Positions 25,402 to 33,894 of a stretch of 38,758 bases of DNA are shown here, piece by piece. The stretch is taken from contig JBDTOX010000173.1 of assembly GCA_039933015.1 (NCBI GenBank), positions 1 through 38,758 of the forward strand. The letters are read 5' to 3'. Source of the stretch: JBDTOX01 sp039933015. GTDB lineage: Bacteria > Pseudomonadota > Gammaproteobacteria > Burkholderiales > Methylophilaceae. The position numbers and the translations under genes are program-made. Under the pieces are notes generated by a model. It worked only from the letters and a program-made list of their open reading frames with translations. It was not told where the DNA came from and did not search any database. Position 1 is the stretch's first letter, and each line of letters starts with the position of its first letter.

Positions 25402-25764
25402 TTAGTTAGTGCTCTTGAGTTCAAGTTTGGGAAAATTCTCATGGAAGTGTTGCTCGCTTTCCTGCATGAGCTTGCGACCTTCGGCGATTTCCTGATTCCC
25501 TTGCTCAACTTGAGCCTGGCCGTCCTTCAGATCATTTTCGGCAGACTTAACTTTCTTTTCTCCGTTTTTTACCCGTTTTTCGCCAGACTGCACCATCTTT
25601 GCGCCACGGCTCCAATCCTTGGCCAGCTGATTCTTCAGGTCGACCTGGTCCTGCGCATCAGCGGCATGCGCGCGCATGATGTCGGCAGTATTCGGCGTGC
25701 TCGCACAACCTGCCAGCGTGATCATTACAGCTCCAGCGGCTAAATAACTTGATAAGTTGCTCAT
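25402..25764 (-). CDS. Heptad-repeat coiled-coil lipoprotein
   Basis: A 120-residue lipoprotein: signal MSNLSSYLAAGAVMIT followed by the lipobox LAGC with the lipid-modified cysteine at residue 20 and Ala at +2, which favours outer-membrane delivery. Residues 52-107 form eight consecutive heptads of the pattern x-x-(G/A)-x-x-x-(V/L/I), for example QSGEKRV, KNGEKKV, KSAENDL, KDGQAQV and EQGNQEI, implying a long coiled coil reminiscent in principle of Braun-type spacer lipoproteins. The ATG at 25764 is chosen over an upstream in-frame one because of the lipobox distance and GAGG six bases before it. Function unknown; no close neighbours in the same operon. Confidence 0.8.
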   Translation of the reverse strand: MSNLSSYLAAGAVMITLAGCASTPNTADIMRAHAADAQDQVDLKNQLAKDWSRGAKMVQSGEKRVKNGEKKVKSAENDLKDGQAQVEQGNQEIAEGRKLMQESEQHFHENFPKLELKSTN

Positions 25765-26125
25765 AAACCACCTCATCCATTTAATGACTAATGACGCTTC
25801 AAGTCTAACATGCATGAATACAAGTTACTGTAAGTGCCATGGGTATTGCTGTTCTAAGGGGCTGCAGGGGGAGACTGGCCAAAACCGATCAAGACAGATG
25901 GAGTTGTCAGGCTGTTCCGGATATCTAGCTTGTAAGACGTGTTGTAGCGAGAGCTTGATAGAAGCCTCTCAGAGATTAGGGCATATAACGAGGAGCTTGA
26001 TAGGCGCGAACGGTACTGAAATAAGAGTTCCTGACTATTGCGAAGAGGCCCACGCATTAATACGCGTTTTGGTTCGCGGAGGCGTGGGTGTCCCGAATTT
26101 TGTGTAATCGCGGCTTTGCCGACCA
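25765..26125. other. Intergenic region without recognised gene
   Basis: No convincing coding frame is seen on either strand. A decamer AGCTTGATAG occurs twice about 40 bases apart (near 25953 and 25995). A nested inverted repeat lies at 26049-26088: CCCACGC pairs with GCGTGGG around an inner CGCG/CGCG pair. The origin is unclear. Confidence 0.4.
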
Positions 26126-26236
26126 TTAAAAAATTACCTTGAATAGCACGTATATAAAAGCCAATATCAGCAACAACGAGGGAATGCCTACTACCAAGCC
26201 AACTATCAATGTCACAAGGCTTTTAAAGAGATTCAT
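26126..26236 (-). CDS. Candidate 36-residue single-helix membrane protein
   Basis: An ATG-to-TAA frame of 36 codons encodes MNLFKSLVTLIVGLVVGIPS followed by LLLILAFIYVLFKVIF: a short basic N-terminus, one long hydrophobic segment with a central Gly-Ile-Pro, and a lysine near the C-terminus. A purine-rich GGAAAG precedes the start by four or five bases. The strongly hydrophobic composition is unlikely in random sequence and matches the class of small membrane proteins; I recognise no family. It lies alone between the lipoprotein and DUF1428 genes on the same strand. Confidence 0.5.
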   Translation of the reverse strand: MNLFKSLVTLIVGLVVGIPSLLLILAFIYVLFKVIF

Positions 26237-26337
26237 ATATCTTTCCGTGCTGCATAGAGTGCCAAAAATTACCAAACCTACAGCCGGAAGCTAACTGGTT
26301 CCCTTGCCGAATGTAAAGCTAACCGACACATTCTATT

Positions 26338-26700
26338 CTAGAACTCAACCAGTTTCTTAAAGCCACCGTAGATCATGCGCTTGCAATCGAAGGGTTGAAA
26401 ACCCGGTTCCATCATTTCCGCAAAACGAGGGTCTGCCATTACTGCAGCGTTGACCCGGTCACGGTGTGCACGCGATTCGTACACGATCCAGGAAAATATA
26501 ACAGCCTCCCCAGATTTGGTTTTTGCTGCATTCTTGAACGAGATAAGCCCCTCAGCATCGAGATCATCACCCAGGCATTCCCAATACGCCAAGGCGCCAT
26601 GCTCCATCCATATTGCGCCTGCTTTTTCTGCTTTAAGCCGGTATTCGATTACTTTTTCCTTCGATATGGGGATGACAAACCCATCGACATATTTTTCCAT
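26338..26700 (-). CDS. DUF1428 family protein (YbaA-like)
   Basis: A 120-residue soluble protein starting MEKYVDGFVIPISKEKVIEY, with WMEHGALAYWECLGDD and FSWIVYESRAHRDRVNAAVM, the conserved pattern of DUF1428 (dimeric ferredoxin-like alpha/beta fold). The ATG at 26700 is preceded by a near-perfect AGGAGG six bases upstream, so the longer frame to 26748 is rejected. Its biochemical role is unknown. It is monocistronic by appearance, with no neighbour closer than 100 bases except the candidate small membrane ORF downstream. Confidence 0.88.
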   Translation of the reverse strand: MEKYVDGFVIPISKEKVIEYRLKAEKAGAIWMEHGALAYWECLGDDLDAEGLISFKNAAKTKSGEAVIFSWIVYESRAHRDRVNAAVMADPRFAEMMEPGFQPFDCKRMIYGGFKKLVEF

Positions 26701-27184
26701 GTTAATCCTCCTGCAGAGTGAAATAGCTGTACTTCGTGACACCTGCATATTGCAAGCTAAAGTTGCGCATCATCGGCTTGCAGAACCGCACAGCGGTGAG
26801 CAAGCATGCGGTGATGCGCTGGTTATCGGATAAAGCCTTATTTTGTGTCGGCGATCATCTGTATGACTTTCCCTTCAACTTCCTTGCGGTTTGAACGCCG
26901 CATCCTGAAAAAGCGTCGCCAGCATTTACGTGGCCTGATTAGTCAGATTTTTGTCTTCCTCTTACCCACAAACACCGAAATACAGCAAGGTAGTGCCATG
27001 TTCAGGCGCATGTCGGCAGATAAAACCTGCGCCGCCTGTTTTGAGGTCTGTTGCTGCCTGTGCAAACGATTTTGCTGTTTCAACAATACAGCACATGGCT
27101 CGCCTCATGCCTACAAACCGACATATCACGTTCAACGCAGGGGAATCGGGTTTGACATACATCCATGCGCCCCTCAAACGGATG
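26701..27184. other. Intergenic region without recognised gene
   Basis: This stretch of almost 500 bases contains several open frames (a plus-strand cysteine-rich one from 26845 and a minus-strand one from 27177), but none has a credible ribosome binding site, recognisable motif or protein-like continuity. It may contain decayed coding sequence. The promoter for the DUF1428 gene should lie at its left end. Confidence 0.4.
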
Positions 27185-27787
27185 TTAGGCTATTTGCTTG
27201 CTAGCCACTTTCGCCACATGGGCTCCCTGGAAACGGGCGATTTTTATTTCGTTTTCTGACGGTTGGCGACCGCCATCGCCACCAGCTAGAGTACTTGCTC
27301 CATAGGGTGATCCGCCGCTGATTTCACTCATGTTCATGATTTCCTGGCAGGAATACGGAACCCCAACGATGATCATGCCGTGATGCAACAGAGTGGTGTG
27401 AAACGAGGTGATCGTGGTTTCCTGTCCACCGTGCTGCGTGGCCGTGGATGTAAACACGCTGCCCACCTTGCCAATCAAGTCGCCATTCAGCCATAAGCGG
27501 CCGGTCTGGTCGAGAAAATTGCGCATCTGCGCGCACATGTTGCCGAAACGTGTTGGCGTGCCAAAGATGATGGCATCGTAGTTCGGCAACTCGTCCACCG
27601 TTGCGATCGGCGCCGCCTGATCGAGCTTGGCACCGGCCTTTCGTGCTATATCTTCCGGCACCAGATCGGGCACGCGCTTGATGGTAGCCTCGGTGCCTGC
27701 GACGCTGCGTGCGCCTTCAGCCACCGCTTGCGCCATGGTTTCGATGTGGCCATACATGCTGTAGTAAAGAACAAGAACTTTAGCCAT
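27185..27787 (-). CDS. wrbA: NAD(P)H:quinone oxidoreductase, WrbA family
   Basis: A 200-residue flavodoxin-like FMN enzyme that reduces quinones by two electrons, limiting redox cycling. FMN-binding signatures are YYSMYGHIETMAQAV (phosphate loop), IIFGTPTRFGNMCAQMRNF, and SVFTSTATQHGGQETTI; the C-terminal GGSPYGASTLAGGDG is family-typical. The ATG at 27787 is used because GAGGAG lies seven bases upstream, rather than the in-frame ATG five codons earlier. A promoter overlapped by a palindrome lies about 60 bases upstream (separate entry), so expression is probably controlled by a dedicated regulator. Confidence 0.95.
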   Translation of the reverse strand: MAKVLVLYYSMYGHIETMAQAVAEGARSVAGTEATIKRVPDLVPEDIARKAGAKLDQAAPIATVDELPNYDAIIFGTPTRFGNMCAQMRNFLDQTGRLWLNGDLIGKVGSVFTSTATQHGGQETTITSFHTTLLHHGMIIVGVPYSCQEIMNMSEISGGSPYGASTLAGGDGGRQPSENEIKIARFQGAHVAKVASKQIA

Positions 27788-27841
27788 GATGTATCTCCTC
27801 ATTGTGAGTGGTCGTGCAGTGAGCCTACCGTCAACCTAGAC

Positions 27842-27870
27842 ATCCTAATTGACGCAATATCTTGCGTCAA
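27842..27870 (-). promoter_or_regulatory. wrbA promoter overlapped by a 9+9 bp operator-like palindrome
   Basis: On the minus strand a -35 box TTGACG (27865-27870) and a -10-like TAGGAT (27842-27847) are spaced 17 bases apart. A perfect inverted repeat, TTGACGCAA and TTGCGTCAA separated by four bases (27849-27870), covers the -35 and most of the spacer, the classical position for repressor or MerR-type activator binding. No T-tract follows, so it is not a terminator. It also includes the stop codon of the unrecognised ORF upstream. No regulator gene is adjacent. Confidence 0.6.
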
Positions 27871-28109
27871 AACGCAGTTAGAGTGGTAACTTCCCAGCTA
27901 CTTTTAGTTACATACAACCGCCTCTTCAATACTCGTGCAGCCAGTGCATATCCACCATCACCGCCATCGACAAAATGCAGGTAATTGCCGTTGCAGGATG
28001 GGACTGTGCAGGTCAGCGGTACTTCGCGCGATTTGTCGCATGCAGCTTCGAGGCAACCCCGCAATTGCTCAGTCCGGGTACCTTTACCATCCATGACCAT
28101 GCGCAACAT
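27867..28109 (-). CDS. Unrecognised protein; 5' end uncertain or frameshifted
   Basis: An 80-codon frame from ATG 28109. Protein-like sequence continues upstream in the same frame (to 28175) as AKWGHYRDELVENAGCHKFD, with no start codon, suggesting that the true N-terminus is missing or shifted. An ATG at 28167 would enter this frame (M-GHYRDELV) if the GGGG at 28162-28165 had one G fewer. The body shows CLEAACDKSREVPLTCTV, PSCNGNYLHFVDGGDGGYAL and AARVLKRR: four cysteines, no membrane helix. I do not recognise a family. It lies between pepA and wrbA on the same strand, 15-80 bases after the peptidase gene, and may be a decayed or mis-sequenced gene. Confidence 0.45.
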   Translation of the reverse strand: MLRMVMDGKGTRTEQLRGCLEAACDKSREVPLTCTVPSCNGNYLHFVDGGDGGYALAARVLKRRLYVTKSSWEVTTLTAF

Positions 28110-28190
28110 GCGGTCAAATTTATGACAGCCGGCATTTTCTACCAGTTCGTCGCGGTAATGGCCCCATTTTGCGGGTCAAGCACCGCTATA

Positions 28191-29654
28191 TCATGCCGGA
28201 TCTTCGCAGACCTTGTTCAGCATGGCCATCCCAAACCCGACCCCAAAACCGGTCACGTCGCTACCTACCGCGCCCAGGCCGCCCTTGCGGTTGCAGGCGG
28301 ATAAATCCACATGCAGCCAGGGCACGTCGTTCTCGATGAACTTAGCCAGGAAACGCGCCGCCAGTACATGGTCGGCCTCGGAGTCGAGCGTACATTGCTT
28401 GATGTCGGCGATGCCGCTCTCAAGGTCTTCCTCGTAATCCTCGTCAAACGGAAACGCCTGCACGCGCTCACCCACTGCCGCGCCCACCATCATGGCCTTG
28501 CACAGCAGCTCAGGACGGTTGCCCAGCACGCCACTGTAGCGTGTGCCGACGGCGCCAACCATGCTACCGGTCAATGTGGCGAAATCCATCATGAACTGCG
28601 GTTTCTCGCGCGATGCCAGCGTCAGCGTATCGGCCAGCACCATGCGACCTTCGGCGTCGGTATGCACAATCTCGATGGTTGTACCATTGAGCGCGGTCAC
28701 CACGTCATTTTGCTTATAAGCCAGTGGACCGATGTGGTTCTGGGCAATGGCCAGCCAGCAATCGATCTTGATCGGCAATTGGCATTGCGCCGCCGCCAGC
28801 AGAACGCCCAGCGTCACCGCCGAGCCGTTCATGTCTTCATGCATGCCGTGCATATAGCGTGCAGGCTTGAGGTTGTGGCCGCCGGTATCAAAGCAGATGC
28901 CCTTGCCGACCAGCGCAACGTGTTTTTGGGCGCCTTTCGGTGCATAGGTGAGATGCACAATCGCCGCATCCTGGGGCTCGGAGCCCTGCCCCACCGCGAC
29001 AAATGCGCCGGCTCCCATCTTGCTGAGCTTCTTCATATCGTATTCTTCATGCTTCCAGCCATATTCCTTGGCCAGCTTTTCTATCTTTTCCCGGTAGATA
29101 GACGGCGTCAGATCGTTCGGCGGCAGCATTGTCAATTGACGCGTCAGCGTGTTGCCTGCCACCAAGGCCTGCACATCGGCAAAATCATTCGCCTCTTTCC
29201 AGCCATGCAGGGCAATGGTCTTCAGCGGATGAGTTTTTTGCTTGCCCTTTCTGCTGGGTAACTCAGACGCATTAAGGGCTGCGACATAGAAAGCATCGCG
29301 CGCGGCCTGCTGGCGAGCTCCATCATCTCCATAGAGTGCAATCGCCAGCGCTTGCGGCTTTTCATCCAGCAGACTTTTCAGCGCCTTGCGCAACAGCGTG
29401 TGGCGTTGAAAGGGATTAAGCTTGCTACCTAGCACCACCCAACTCGCCACGGCGCCATTTGGCAGATCACTGCTTATTGGCGCCTTGGCCAGATCACTAT
29501 ATTTACTGCGACCGCGTTTCAGTCTGGCTTCCAGCACTGCGTCAAAAGGTAATTTGGCCGGCTTGCCCGCGGGCAGTACAAACAGGATGTGGCTGGCAGC
29601 AGTCAATGCTTCTTCATCTGCAGGTGCTGTTAATTGCTTCAATTGCGTGGACAT
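28191..29654 (-). CDS. M17 family leucyl aminopeptidase
   Basis: A 487-residue cytosolic metalloaminopeptidase. The two-metal active site is recognisable in VGKGICFDTGGHNLKP (lysine and aspartate ligands), EDMNGSAVTLG and the signature HTDAEGRMVLADTL, a variant of the canonical NTDAEGRL, followed by FATLTGSM. The N-terminal ~170 residues form the less conserved regulatory domain. The start at 29654 has GAGG six bases upstream. It diverges from aceE across 237 bases. It probably releases N-terminal residues during peptide turnover; because the signature differs from classical PepA, I leave the symbol open. Confidence 0.9.
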   Translation of the reverse strand: MSTQLKQLTAPADEEALTAASHILFVLPAGKPAKLPFDAVLEARLKRGRSKYSDLAKAPISSDLPNGAVASWVVLGSKLNPFQRHTLLRKALKSLLDEKPQALAIALYGDDGARQQAARDAFYVAALNASELPSRKGKQKTHPLKTIALHGWKEANDFADVQALVAGNTLTRQLTMLPPNDLTPSIYREKIEKLAKEYGWKHEEYDMKKLSKMGAGAFVAVGQGSEPQDAAIVHLTYAPKGAQKHVALVGKGICFDTGGHNLKPARYMHGMHEDMNGSAVTLGVLLAAAQCQLPIKIDCWLAIAQNHIGPLAYKQNDVVTALNGTTIEIVHTDAEGRMVLADTLTLASREKPQFMMDFATLTGSMVGAVGTRYSGVLGNRPELLCKAMMVGAAVGERVQAFPFDEDYEEDLESGIADIKQCTLDSEADHVLAARFLAKFIENDVPWLHVDLSACNRKGGLGAVGSDVTGFGVGFGMAMLNKVCEDPA

Positions 29655-29744
29655 AAGATTCCTCTGGTTTGCAGCATGGACGCGGCCTGGAAGACAAAAT
29701 CACTCCCATGCAAGCCGCGCTTAAACTTGACCTAAACAGTCAAA

Positions 29745-29765
29745 AAAGCGCAAACTACGCGCTTT
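29745..29765. repeat. Inverted repeat in the pepA-aceE divergent region
   Basis: AAAGCGC (29745-29751) and GCGCTTT (29759-29765) form a seven-base-pair stem with a seven-base loop, flanked by As on the left and ATTT on the right. It resembles a weak terminator, but both neighbouring genes diverge away from it, so a regulatory or incidental role is as likely. It lies about 130 bases upstream of aceE. Confidence 0.4.
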
Positions 29766-29891
29766 ATTTAATACCCATAAGCAGACACTACCCATTAATT
29801 TGGCTGCTTGATTTCAGTTCAGGCTTGAATTCAACTTATTCAGGCTGATTATACCCATAGCAAACGATAAAAGTTTCCTGGAGATCCCTAC

Positions 29892-32546
29892 ATGGCATTG
29901 ACCCCCGATACTGACCCGCAAGAGACCCACGAATGGCTTGAAGCCATCGAAGCGGTGCTGGAACATGAGGGAACCGAGCGCGCGCATTTTCTGCTGGAAA
30001 CACTGATCGATAAAGCGCGGCGCTCCGGCGCTTATTTACCCTACAACGCTACCACAGCGTACGTGAATACCATCCCCGTCCACCTGCAGCAAAAGCTGCC
30101 GGGCGACCCTTCCATGGAGCGCCGCATCCGCGCGCTAATTCGCTGGAACGCTATCGCCTGCGTGATGCGCGCCAACGAAAAATCGCCCGATGTGGGCGGC
30201 CATATCGCCAGTTTCCAGTCGGCAGCGACGCTGTACGATGTTGGTTTCAACCATTTTTTCCGTTCACCAGACCACCCCTCCGGCGGCGATCTGGTACTGT
30301 TTCAGGGCCACTCTTCGCCCGGCTTCTATGCCCGCGCCTTCATCGAAGGCCGCCTGACAGAAGAGCAGATGTCGAATTTCCGCATGGAAACCGGTGGTAA
30401 CGGCCTGTCCTCCTACCCGCACCCGTGGTTGATGCCGGATTTTTGGCAGTTCCCCACCGTGTCCATGGGATTGGGGCCGCTGCAAGGAATTTATCAGGCG
30501 CGGTTCCTCAAGTACCTGCACGACCGTGGCATTGCCGACACCTCCGATCGCAAGGTATGGGTGTTCTGCGGTGACGGCGAAATGGACGAGCCGGAATCGC
30601 TGGGCGCTATCTCGCTGGCGGTACGTGAAGGTCTGGATAACCTAATTTTCGTGGTCAACTGCAACCTGCAGCGACTGGATGGCCCGGTGCGTGGCAACGG
30701 TAAGATCATCCAGGAACTGGAAGCCGCTTTCCGCGGCTCCGGCTGGAATGTGCTCAAGGTACTCTGGGGCTCCTACTGGGATCCACTGCTCGCCATGGAC
30801 AGCAATGGCCTGCTGCGCCAACGCATGGAGGAGGCCATCGACGGCGAATACCAGAATTTCAAGGCCAAGGGCGGCGCCTACACGCGCGAACATTTCTTCG
30901 GCAAGTACCCGGAACTGAAGGAAATGGTCGCCGCCATGTCCGATCAGGACATCTGGCGCCTGAACCGCGGTGGTCACGACCCACACAAGGTGTATGCCGC
31001 CTATCATTCGGCAGTCAACCACAAAGGCCAGCCTAGCGTGATCCTGGCCAAGACTATCAAGGGCTACGGCATGGGCGCCGCCGGCGAGGCGCTGAACCCG
31101 ACCCATGGCACAAAAGGCCTGGATATGGAATCCTTGCGCGCCTTCCGCGACCGCTTCGAAATCCCGGTTTCCGATGCTGATCTGGAGCATCTGCCATTCT
31201 ACCGCCCAGCGGATGACAGTCCGGAAATACAATACCTGCAGGAACGCCGCGCCGAGTTGGGTGGCTACATCCCGAAACGGCGGCGCAAGGCAGCATCGCT
31301 GCCAGCGCCGCCGTTGTCGGCATTCGAAAACGTCCTGGGCACTACCGGCGAGCGGAAAATCTCGACCACGATGGCGTTTGTGCGCATTCTGTCGACGCTA
31401 GTCAAGGACAAGATTCTCGGCAAACACGTGGTGCCCATCGTTCCCGATGAGGCGCGTACCTTCGGCATGGAAGGCATGTTCCGTAGCCTCGGCATCTACT
31501 CCGCGGTCGGACAGTTGTATGAGCCGGTGGATTCCGACCAAGTGATGTTCTACAAGGAAATGAAGAACGGCCAGATTTTGGAAGAAGGCATCAACGAAGC
31601 CGGCGCATTCTCCTCCTGGCTGGCTGCCGCCACGTCTTACAGCGTCAGCGGCGTGCCGATGATCCCGTTCTATATATACTATTCGATGTTCGGCTTCCAG
31701 CGTATCGGTGACCTGGCTTGGGCGGCGGGCGACTCGCGCGCGCGCGGCTTCCTGCTCGGCGCCACTGCTGGCCGCACCACGCTGAACGGTGAAGGCTTGC
31801 AGCATGAGGATGGTCATAGCCATCTGCTGGCGGCAACCATCCCTAACTGCGTGTCATACGACCCAACCTTCGCTTACGAGCTGGCTGTCATTATTCAGGA
31901 CGGCATGCGCCGCATGATGCAGGAACAGGAAGACGTGTTCTACTACCTGACGGTGATGAACGAAAACTACAGCCACCCGGAAATGCCCAAGGGTGTCGAG
32001 GAAGGCATCATCAAGGGTATGTACCAGTTCACCAAGTCCAAGGCCAAGGGACCAAAGGTACAATTGATAGGCAGTGGCGTCATTCTGCGCGAAGTCATCG
32101 CTGCCGCCGCACTGCTGGAAAAGGACTGGGACGTGTCCGCCGACATCTGGAGCGCGACCAGCTTCAACGAACTGCGTCGCGAAGGCCTGGACGTGCACCG
32201 CTGGAATATGCTGCACCCGGACAAGCCACAGAAGGAAAGCTACGTCGAGAAGTGCCTGAAGCAAGCGGAAGGCCCGGTAATCGCATCGACCGACTACATG
32301 AAGTCGTTCGCCGATCAGATTCGCGCCTTTGTGCCGCAACGCTTCGTCACGCTGGGCACCGACGGTTTCGGCCGCAGTGACAGTCGCGAAGCGCTACGCA
32401 GCTTCTTTGAGGTAGACCGTTACTATGTAGTGGTCGCCGCGCTGAAAGCGCTGGCTGACGAAGGCAAACTACCTGCTGCCAAGGCCGCTGAGGCGATCAA
32501 GAAGTACAAGATCGGCGCAGACAAGCCGAATCCCGCAACGGTTTAA
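29892..32546 (+). CDS. aceE: Pyruvate dehydrogenase E1 component, homodimeric type
   Basis: An 884-residue thiamine-diphosphate enzyme that decarboxylates pyruvate and transfers the acetyl group to lipoyl-E2. The ThDP/Mg motif is CGDGEMDEPESLGAI through VNCNLQRLDG (~residues 225-258). Histidine-containing FQGHSSPGFYARAF and EALNPTHGTKGLD contribute to the active site, and the C-terminal third has the transketolase-like pyrimidine and C domains. The length is close to E. coli AceE (887). The start has CTGGAG seven bases upstream. It heads the aceE-aceF-lpdA operon, with aceF 16 bases downstream. Confidence 0.98.
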   Translation: MALTPDTDPQETHEWLEAIEAVLEHEGTERAHFLLETLIDKARRSGAYLPYNATTAYVNTIPVHLQQKLPGDPSMERRIRALIRWNAIACVMRANEKSPDVGGHIASFQSAATLYDVGFNHFFRSPDHPSGGDLVLFQGHSSPGFYARAFIEGRLTEEQMSNFRMETGGNGLSSYPHPWLMPDFWQFPTVSMGLGPLQGIYQARFLKYLHDRGIADTSDRKVWVFCGDGEMDEPESLGAISLAVREGLDNLIFVVNCNLQRLDGPVRGNGKIIQELEAAFRGSGWNVLKVLWGSYWDPLLAMDSNGLLRQRMEEAIDGEYQNFKAKGGAYTREHFFGKYPELKEMVAAMSDQDIWRLNRGGHDPHKVYAAYHSAVNHKGQPSVILAKTIKGYGMGAAGEALNPTHGTKGLDMESLRAFRDRFEIPVSDADLEHLPFYRPADDSPEIQYLQERRAELGGYIPKRRRKAASLPAPPLSAFENVLGTTGERKISTTMAFVRILSTLVKDKILGKHVVPIVPDEARTFGMEGMFRSLGIYSAVGQLYEPVDSDQVMFYKEMKNGQILEEGINEAGAFSSWLAAATSYSVSGVPMIPFYIYYSMFGFQRIGDLAWAAGDSRARGFLLGATAGRTTLNGEGLQHEDGHSHLLAATIPNCVSYDPTFAYELAVIIQDGMRRMMQEQEDVFYYLTVMNENYSHPEMPKGVEEGIIKGMYQFTKSKAKGPKVQLIGSGVILREVIAAAALLEKDWDVSADIWSATSFNELRREGLDVHRWNMLHPDKPQKESYVEKCLKQAEGPVIASTDYMKSFADQIRAFVPQRFVTLGTDGFGRSDSREALRSFFEVDRYYVVVAALKALADEGKLPAAKAAEAIKKYKIGADKPNPATV

Positions 32547-32562
32547 CCAGGAAACGACAACC

Positions 32563-33885
32563 ATGGCAATTAAAGACGTACTCGTCCCTGATATCGGCAA
32601 TTTTGATAGCGTTGATGTCATTGAAGTACTGGTTAAATCCGGCGATAGCGTAAACAAGGACGACTCGCTGATTACGCTGGAATCCGACAAGGCTTCGATG
32701 GACATTCCCGCGCCTTTCGCAGGCATCGTGCAGGAAGTCAAAATCAAGGTCGGCGACAAGGCCGCCCAAGGCATGCTGATACTGACGCTGGATGCGACAG
32801 AAGTGGAAGTGCCGGCTGCCAAGCCAGTTATCGAATCCAAGCCAGCCCCAGCAGCGCAGGCGGTTGCAGCTCATGTGCCAGAGCCTACGCGTCCGGCACC
32901 GGAACCGTCCAAACCGATTGCGCCCCAAGCAACAACCAATCCGATTGCTGCCAGCACAGCAACTGCCCCCGGCAAGCTTGCGCACGCCAGCCCTTCCGTA
33001 CGTAAATTCGCGCGTGAATTAGGTGTTAATCTGGCACTGGTTAGCGGTAGCGGCCCCAAGCATCGTATTGTGCAGGCAGACGTGCAGGCTTTTGTTAAAG
33101 GCGAACTAACCAAGCCTCGCACCGAAGCTGGCAATGGCGGCATGGCGATAGCGCAAGCGCCTGTCATCGATTTCAGCCAGTTTGGCGCAGTCGAAACCAA
33201 GCCCTTGTCGCGCATCAAGAAACTGTCAGGTGCCAACCTGCACCGTAACTGGGTGACGGCTCCTCACGTCACGCAATTTGATGAAGCGGACATTACGGAT
33301 CTGGAAGATTTCCGCAAATCCATGCAGGCCGATGCGGAAAAGCGTGGCGTCAAGCTCACCATGCTGGCTTTCCTGATTAAAGCCTCTGTCAACGCGCTCA
33401 AGGCTTATCCAAACTTCAACGCATCGCTGTCACCAGAGGGTGACAGCCTGATCATGAAGCAGTACTTCAACATCGGCTTCGCTTGTGACACGCCTGACGG
33501 ACTGGTCGTGCCCGTGGTGCGGGATGTCCATCAAAAAGATGTGCTGGATATTGCACGTGACCTTGGCGAACTCTCTACCAAGGCCCGTGAACGCAAGCTC
33601 AAGATTGAGGAAATGCAAGGCGGTTGCTTCACCATTTCCAGCCTCGGCGGCATTGGCGGTACAGCGTTCACGCCCATCATCAATTGCCCTGAAGTCGCAA
33701 TCCTTGGCGTCTCCCGCTCCAGCTTCCAGCCGGTCTACGATGCCAAAACCAAGGGCTTCGAGCCACGCCTGATCTTGCCGCTTTCACTTTCCTATGACCA
33801 TCGCGTGATTGATGGTGCGGATGGTGCACGCTTCACCAGCCATATGCGGATGATGTTGTCAGATGTCCGTCGTTTGCTCCTGTAA
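32563..33885 (+). CDS. aceF: Pyruvate dehydrogenase E2, dihydrolipoamide acetyltransferase
   Basis: A 440-residue E2. It has one N-terminal lipoyl domain (residues 1-75) with lipoylated K43 in LESDKASMDIPAP. An Ala/Pro-rich linker (~85-140) follows, then the peripheral subunit-binding domain (PSVRKFARELGVNLALVSGS). The catalytic domain ends with SYDHRVIDGADGARF, containing the active-site histidine and aspartate. Only one lipoyl domain is present, versus three in E. coli; the additional lipoyl domain of the complex is on E3 in the next gene. It lies 16 bases after aceE and nine before lpdA. Confidence 0.97.
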   Translation: MAIKDVLVPDIGNFDSVDVIEVLVKSGDSVNKDDSLITLESDKASMDIPAPFAGIVQEVKIKVGDKAAQGMLILTLDATEVEVPAAKPVIESKPAPAAQAVAAHVPEPTRPAPEPSKPIAPQATTNPIAASTATAPGKLAHASPSVRKFARELGVNLALVSGSGPKHRIVQADVQAFVKGELTKPRTEAGNGGMAIAQAPVIDFSQFGAVETKPLSRIKKLSGANLHRNWVTAPHVTQFDEADITDLEDFRKSMQADAEKRGVKLTMLAFLIKASVNALKAYPNFNASLSPEGDSLIMKQYFNIGFACDTPDGLVVPVVRDVHQKDVLDIARDLGELSTKARERKLKIEEMQGGCFTISSLGGIGGTAFTPIINCPEVAILGVSRSSFQPVYDAKTKGFEPRLILPLSLSYDHRVIDGADGARFTSHMRMMLSDVRRLLL

Positions 33886-33894
33886 GGAATCTGG

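Noticed and set aside
25757..26107. A plus-strand 116-codon open frame in the intergenic region
   Set aside because: It has no family resemblance and no ribosome binding site, and begins inside the 5' region of the lipoprotein gene.
26845..27204. A plus-strand cysteine-rich open frame (TCAACFEVCCCLCKRFCC)
   Set aside because: It has no ribosome binding site, overlaps the 3' end of wrbA and has an implausible composition; probably non-coding, although a decayed gene cannot be excluded.
28311..29261. A 316-codon plus-strand open frame opposite the M17 peptidase
   Set aside because: It is the complement of a conserved metallopeptidase and rich in His/Arg/Gln, a typical artefact of the antisense frame.
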